From JAHJKV01 sp963678135 (GTDB lineage: Bacteria > Desulfobacterota > Desulfovibrionia > Desulfovibrionales > Desulfovibrionaceae), in assembly GCA_963678135.1 (NCBI GenBank), contig OY782667.1, positions 620,001-684,000 of the forward strand: a DNA stretch of 64,000 nt, written 5' to 3'. The notes below the pieces were generated by a model. It was not told where the DNA came from. It saw nothing but the letters and a program-made list of their open reading frames with translations, and did not search any database. How positions within the stretch are numbered: the first letter of the stretch is position 1; each line of letters starts with the position of its first letter. Of this stretch, positions 62,125 to 64,000 are shown piece by piece. A program made the translations under genes and the position numbers.

Positions 62125-62736
62125 ATGATAGCTTATCTTAAAGGAACCGTGCTTGATTTTTCTGAAAAGCATGTACTTGTCGTCACTTCCGGTGGTGTTG
62201 GCTATGAGATCATGTGTCCAACTTCTAGCCTTGTGGCATTGCCTAAAAAACAGCAAGAAACGGAATTTTTTATCCACACTGTGGTCAGTGAAAAAGCCAT
62301 AGATTTGTATGGATTTCCATCTTCAGAAGAACGCGATGTGTTTCGCACCCTTATTTCCATAGATAAGCTTGGTCCGAAAAAAGCCATTGCTATCTTAAGC
62401 ATGTTCCGACCAGAGCATTTACGCGAAATAGCTTTTCGAGAGGACGACAAAACCTTAGCCACTGTGCCTGGCATTGGGATAAAGTCCGCAAAACAGATTC
62501 TTTGGTTTCTTCGTGATAAAATTGAAGGTTTGGCAACTTCCTCTCGCAAAGGATCAATGTCTACCCCAGCTCATAATCAATATTTTGATGCCCTTGCAGG
62601 CCTCAAAAACCTAGGCTATTCCGAGGATGAAGCACGTCCTTTAGTAAAGCAACTTTTTGAAAATGAGCCGGATATGGATGCTGCCGGAGCTATCCGTCTT
62701 GCGCTCAAACACATAGCTGAGGCTAAAAAAAATTAG
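62125..62736 (+). CDS. ruvA: Holliday junction DNA helicase subunit RuvA
   Basis: RuvA binds four-way junctions and loads RuvB. 203 residues: N-terminal OB fold MIAYLKGTVLDFSEKHVL, helix-hairpin-helix segments (LISIDKLGPKKAIAILS, LATVPGIGIKSAKQIL), and C-terminal RuvB-binding domain (FDALAGLKNLGYSEDEA). Seven bases before ruvB. Confidence 0.94.
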   Translation: MIAYLKGTVLDFSEKHVLVVTSGGVGYEIMCPTSSLVALPKKQQETEFFIHTVVSEKAIDLYGFPSSEERDVFRTLISIDKLGPKKAIAILSMFRPEHLREIAFREDDKTLATVPGIGIKSAKQILWFLRDKIEGLATSSRKGSMSTPAHNQYFDALAGLKNLGYSEDEARPLVKQLFENEPDMDAAGAIRLALKHIAEAKKN

Positions 62737-62743
62737 GGACTCC

Positions 62744-63718
62744 ATGAGCAATACGCACGATCAGGATATTCGCCCTCGCGCGCTTTCGGCTTTTATCGGT
62801 CAAGAAGAGTTGCGAACAAACCTTTCTGTATTCATTGAGGCAGCACGCAAGCGTGGCAAAGCCATGGATCATACGCTGTTTTATGGTAATCCCGGTCTGG
62901 GCAAAACAACTTTGGCTCAAATCATGGCCTCGGAATTAGGGGTGAATATTGTTTCAACCTCCGGCCCGGTGCTTGAACGCTCTGGCGATCTTGCTGCGAT
63001 TGTAACAAACCTTTCCAAGCATGATATTCTTTTCATTGATGAAATTCATCGTATGCCCGCTGCGGTAGAGGAAGTGCTTTATCCGGCTATGGAAGATTTT
63101 AAGCTCGACCTTATTATAGGACAAGGGCCTGGAGCACGCACAGTTAAAATAGATTTGGAACCTTTCACCTTGGTCGGTGCGACGACTCGTATAGGACTGC
63201 TTACCTCTCCCCTTCGGGATAGATTTGGCTGTGTTTTTCGATTAGATTTTTATAGTACAAAAGAACTAGCGACTATCGTCAAACGCGCAGCAGGTATTTT
63301 AAGTTTATCCATAGACAAAGACGGTGCCACTGCTATTGGCGAGCGCAGCAGGGGAACTCCACGCATTGCTGGCAGACTGTTGCGCCGTGTGCGAGATTTT
63401 GCTGTGGTTGAAGGTAAAAACACAGTTACTCGTAGTTTAGCGGAAAAAGCCCTTACCGCGCTAGACGTTGATGAAATAGGCCTCGACCAAATGGATAGGA
63501 AAATACTCTCAGTGCTCATTGAACACTTTTCCGGTGGACCGGTCGGGGTAAAAACTCTTGCCGTTGCTTGTTCTGAAGAAACACGTACCATCGAAGATAT
63601 TTATGAACCCTATCTTATTCAATGTGGTTTCTTAAAAAGAACTGCACGAGGCAGGGTTGCCACTCCCAAAGCATATCAACACCTTGGCTGTAAAATACAC
63701 GAAAGCGGTCTTATATGA
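62744..63718 (+). CDS. ruvB: Holliday junction branch migration ATPase RuvB
   Basis: A 324-residue AAA+ motor: LSAFIGQEELRTNLSVFIEA, Walker A FYGNPGLGKTTLAQ, Walker B LFIDEIHRMP, sensor GATTRIGLLTSPLRDRFG and a C-terminal winged helix (FLKRTARGRVATPKAYQHLG). Complete set yebC-ruvC-ruvA-ruvB in one operon. Confidence 0.96.
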   Translation: MSNTHDQDIRPRALSAFIGQEELRTNLSVFIEAARKRGKAMDHTLFYGNPGLGKTTLAQIMASELGVNIVSTSGPVLERSGDLAAIVTNLSKHDILFIDEIHRMPAAVEEVLYPAMEDFKLDLIIGQGPGARTVKIDLEPFTLVGATTRIGLLTSPLRDRFGCVFRLDFYSTKELATIVKRAAGILSLSIDKDGATAIGERSRGTPRIAGRLLRRVRDFAVVEGKNTVTRSLAEKALTALDVDEIGLDQMDRKILSVLIEHFSGGPVGVKTLAVACSEETRTIEDIYEPYLIQCGFLKRTARGRVATPKAYQHLGCKIHESGLI

Positions 63719-63782
63719 GAGCTAGCCGGTGCTTTGAGCTCAAATTTTTCAAGGCACTATCAAATATGTTCTCTGCGATCTC

Positions 63783-64000
63783 TTAAACAGATGACTCTTT
63801 CGGCTCACTTTGAGGCAAAAAGCCAACGCTTTTATAACGCTCTAAAAGCTCTTTGAACTTTTCTTCTCCCATAAAATTAGAAATCACTGAGGCCGCGTAT
63901 AAAAAACCGGGCAAAGGCATGGTCACGCACTGGCGCAGTTCAGTTGGCAAGCCTTTGGGTTCTGCATCTTTTGTCATGTTTTCTAGATCGTGCCCTACAA
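63783..64000 (-). CDS. C-terminal part of an unknown protein (cut by window edge)
   Basis: On the minus strand the frame is open from the window edge and ends at 63783; visible residues include VGHDLENMTKDAEPKGLP, TELRQCVTMPLPGF and LLERYKSVGFLPQ. An internal ATG at 63977 gives a 64-residue frame, but the reading continues upstream without stop, so a longer gene is more likely. Not recognised. No membrane segment or motif seen. Confidence 0.5.
   Translation of the reverse strand, partial: VGHDLENMTKDAEPKGLPTELRQCVTMPLPGFLYAASVISNFMGEEKFKELLERYKSVGFLPQSEPKESSV

Noticed and set aside
1..64000. CRISPR array, prophage or intact insertion sequence
   Set aside because: No regularly spaced identical repeats with unique spacers, no transposase and no phage structural genes were seen.

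Overview
The window looks like a chromosomal segment of a deltaproteobacterium of the Desulfovibrionaceae/Desulfovibrionales type with moderately low GC (my estimate by eye, about 40-45%). The clues are: an AhbB-type siroheme decarboxylase gene next to hemL (the siroheme route to heme of sulfate reducers); an F-type ATP synthase with paired b' and b genes; a HesB/IscA-like gene with an in-frame TGA at the key cysteine (likely selenocysteine); two consecutive motB genes beside fliL-fliN-fliO-fliP-fliQ; and a full Gram-negative LPS and cell-wall gene set. I cannot name the species from sequence alone. I see no prophage, no CRISPR array and no intact insertion sequence.

Layout. 0-3 kb (minus): the start of a PhoR-like sensor kinase cut by the window edge, a small unknown gene, then a two-gene restriction-modification (RM) system whose proteins closely resemble EcoRI and M.EcoRI. 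3-9.3 kb (minus): alr, mutL, lptD and hldD, tightly packed. 9.5-11.6 kb: a VWA-OmpA gene broken by a frameshift, a Skp-like lipoprotein and the putative selenoprotein. 11.8-21.6 kb (plus): tetR, pyrR, shikimate kinase, a YkgJ-like cysteine-rich protein, a lone HigA-like regulator, ahbB, hemL, riboflavin synthase, topA, era and a YggS-family gene. 21.7-29.4 kb (plus): flagellar stator and export genes followed by a large glycosyltransferase. 29.4-34.6 kb (minus): tyrS, rny, a 6S RNA, zapA, a zapB-like gene and glmU. 34.7-36.9 kb (minus): a second type II RM pair of unknown specificity. 37.2-48.8 kb (minus): atpC-D-G-A-H-F-F' downstream of bactofilin, rodA, mrdA, mreD, mreC and mreB. 49-53.3 kb: a radical SAM gene (plus) and pstS-pstC-pstA (minus) behind a Pho-box-like repeat. 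53.3-56 kb: an M24 peptidase and enolase. 56-59.2 kb (minus): a YhhQ-family transporter and a chemoreceptor. 59.2-60.1 kb: tRNA-Ala and repeats. 60.1-63.7 kb (plus): rlmE, yebC and ruvC-ruvA-ruvB, with a cut gene at the right edge.

The accessory signals with most content are the EcoRI-like system (every EcoRI catalytic and recognition residue I remember is at the same residue number, but the M and R genes are in the order opposite to classical EcoRI), the putative selenoprotein with a candidate SECIS hairpin, the second RM pair, a family of palindromic extragenic repeats with polypurine flanks, several in-frame tandem repeats (FliN, FliO, the Skp-like lipoprotein and TopA), and the frameshifted VWA-OmpA gene. 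I did not find a clearly new multi-gene system; most of the window is core housekeeping DNA.
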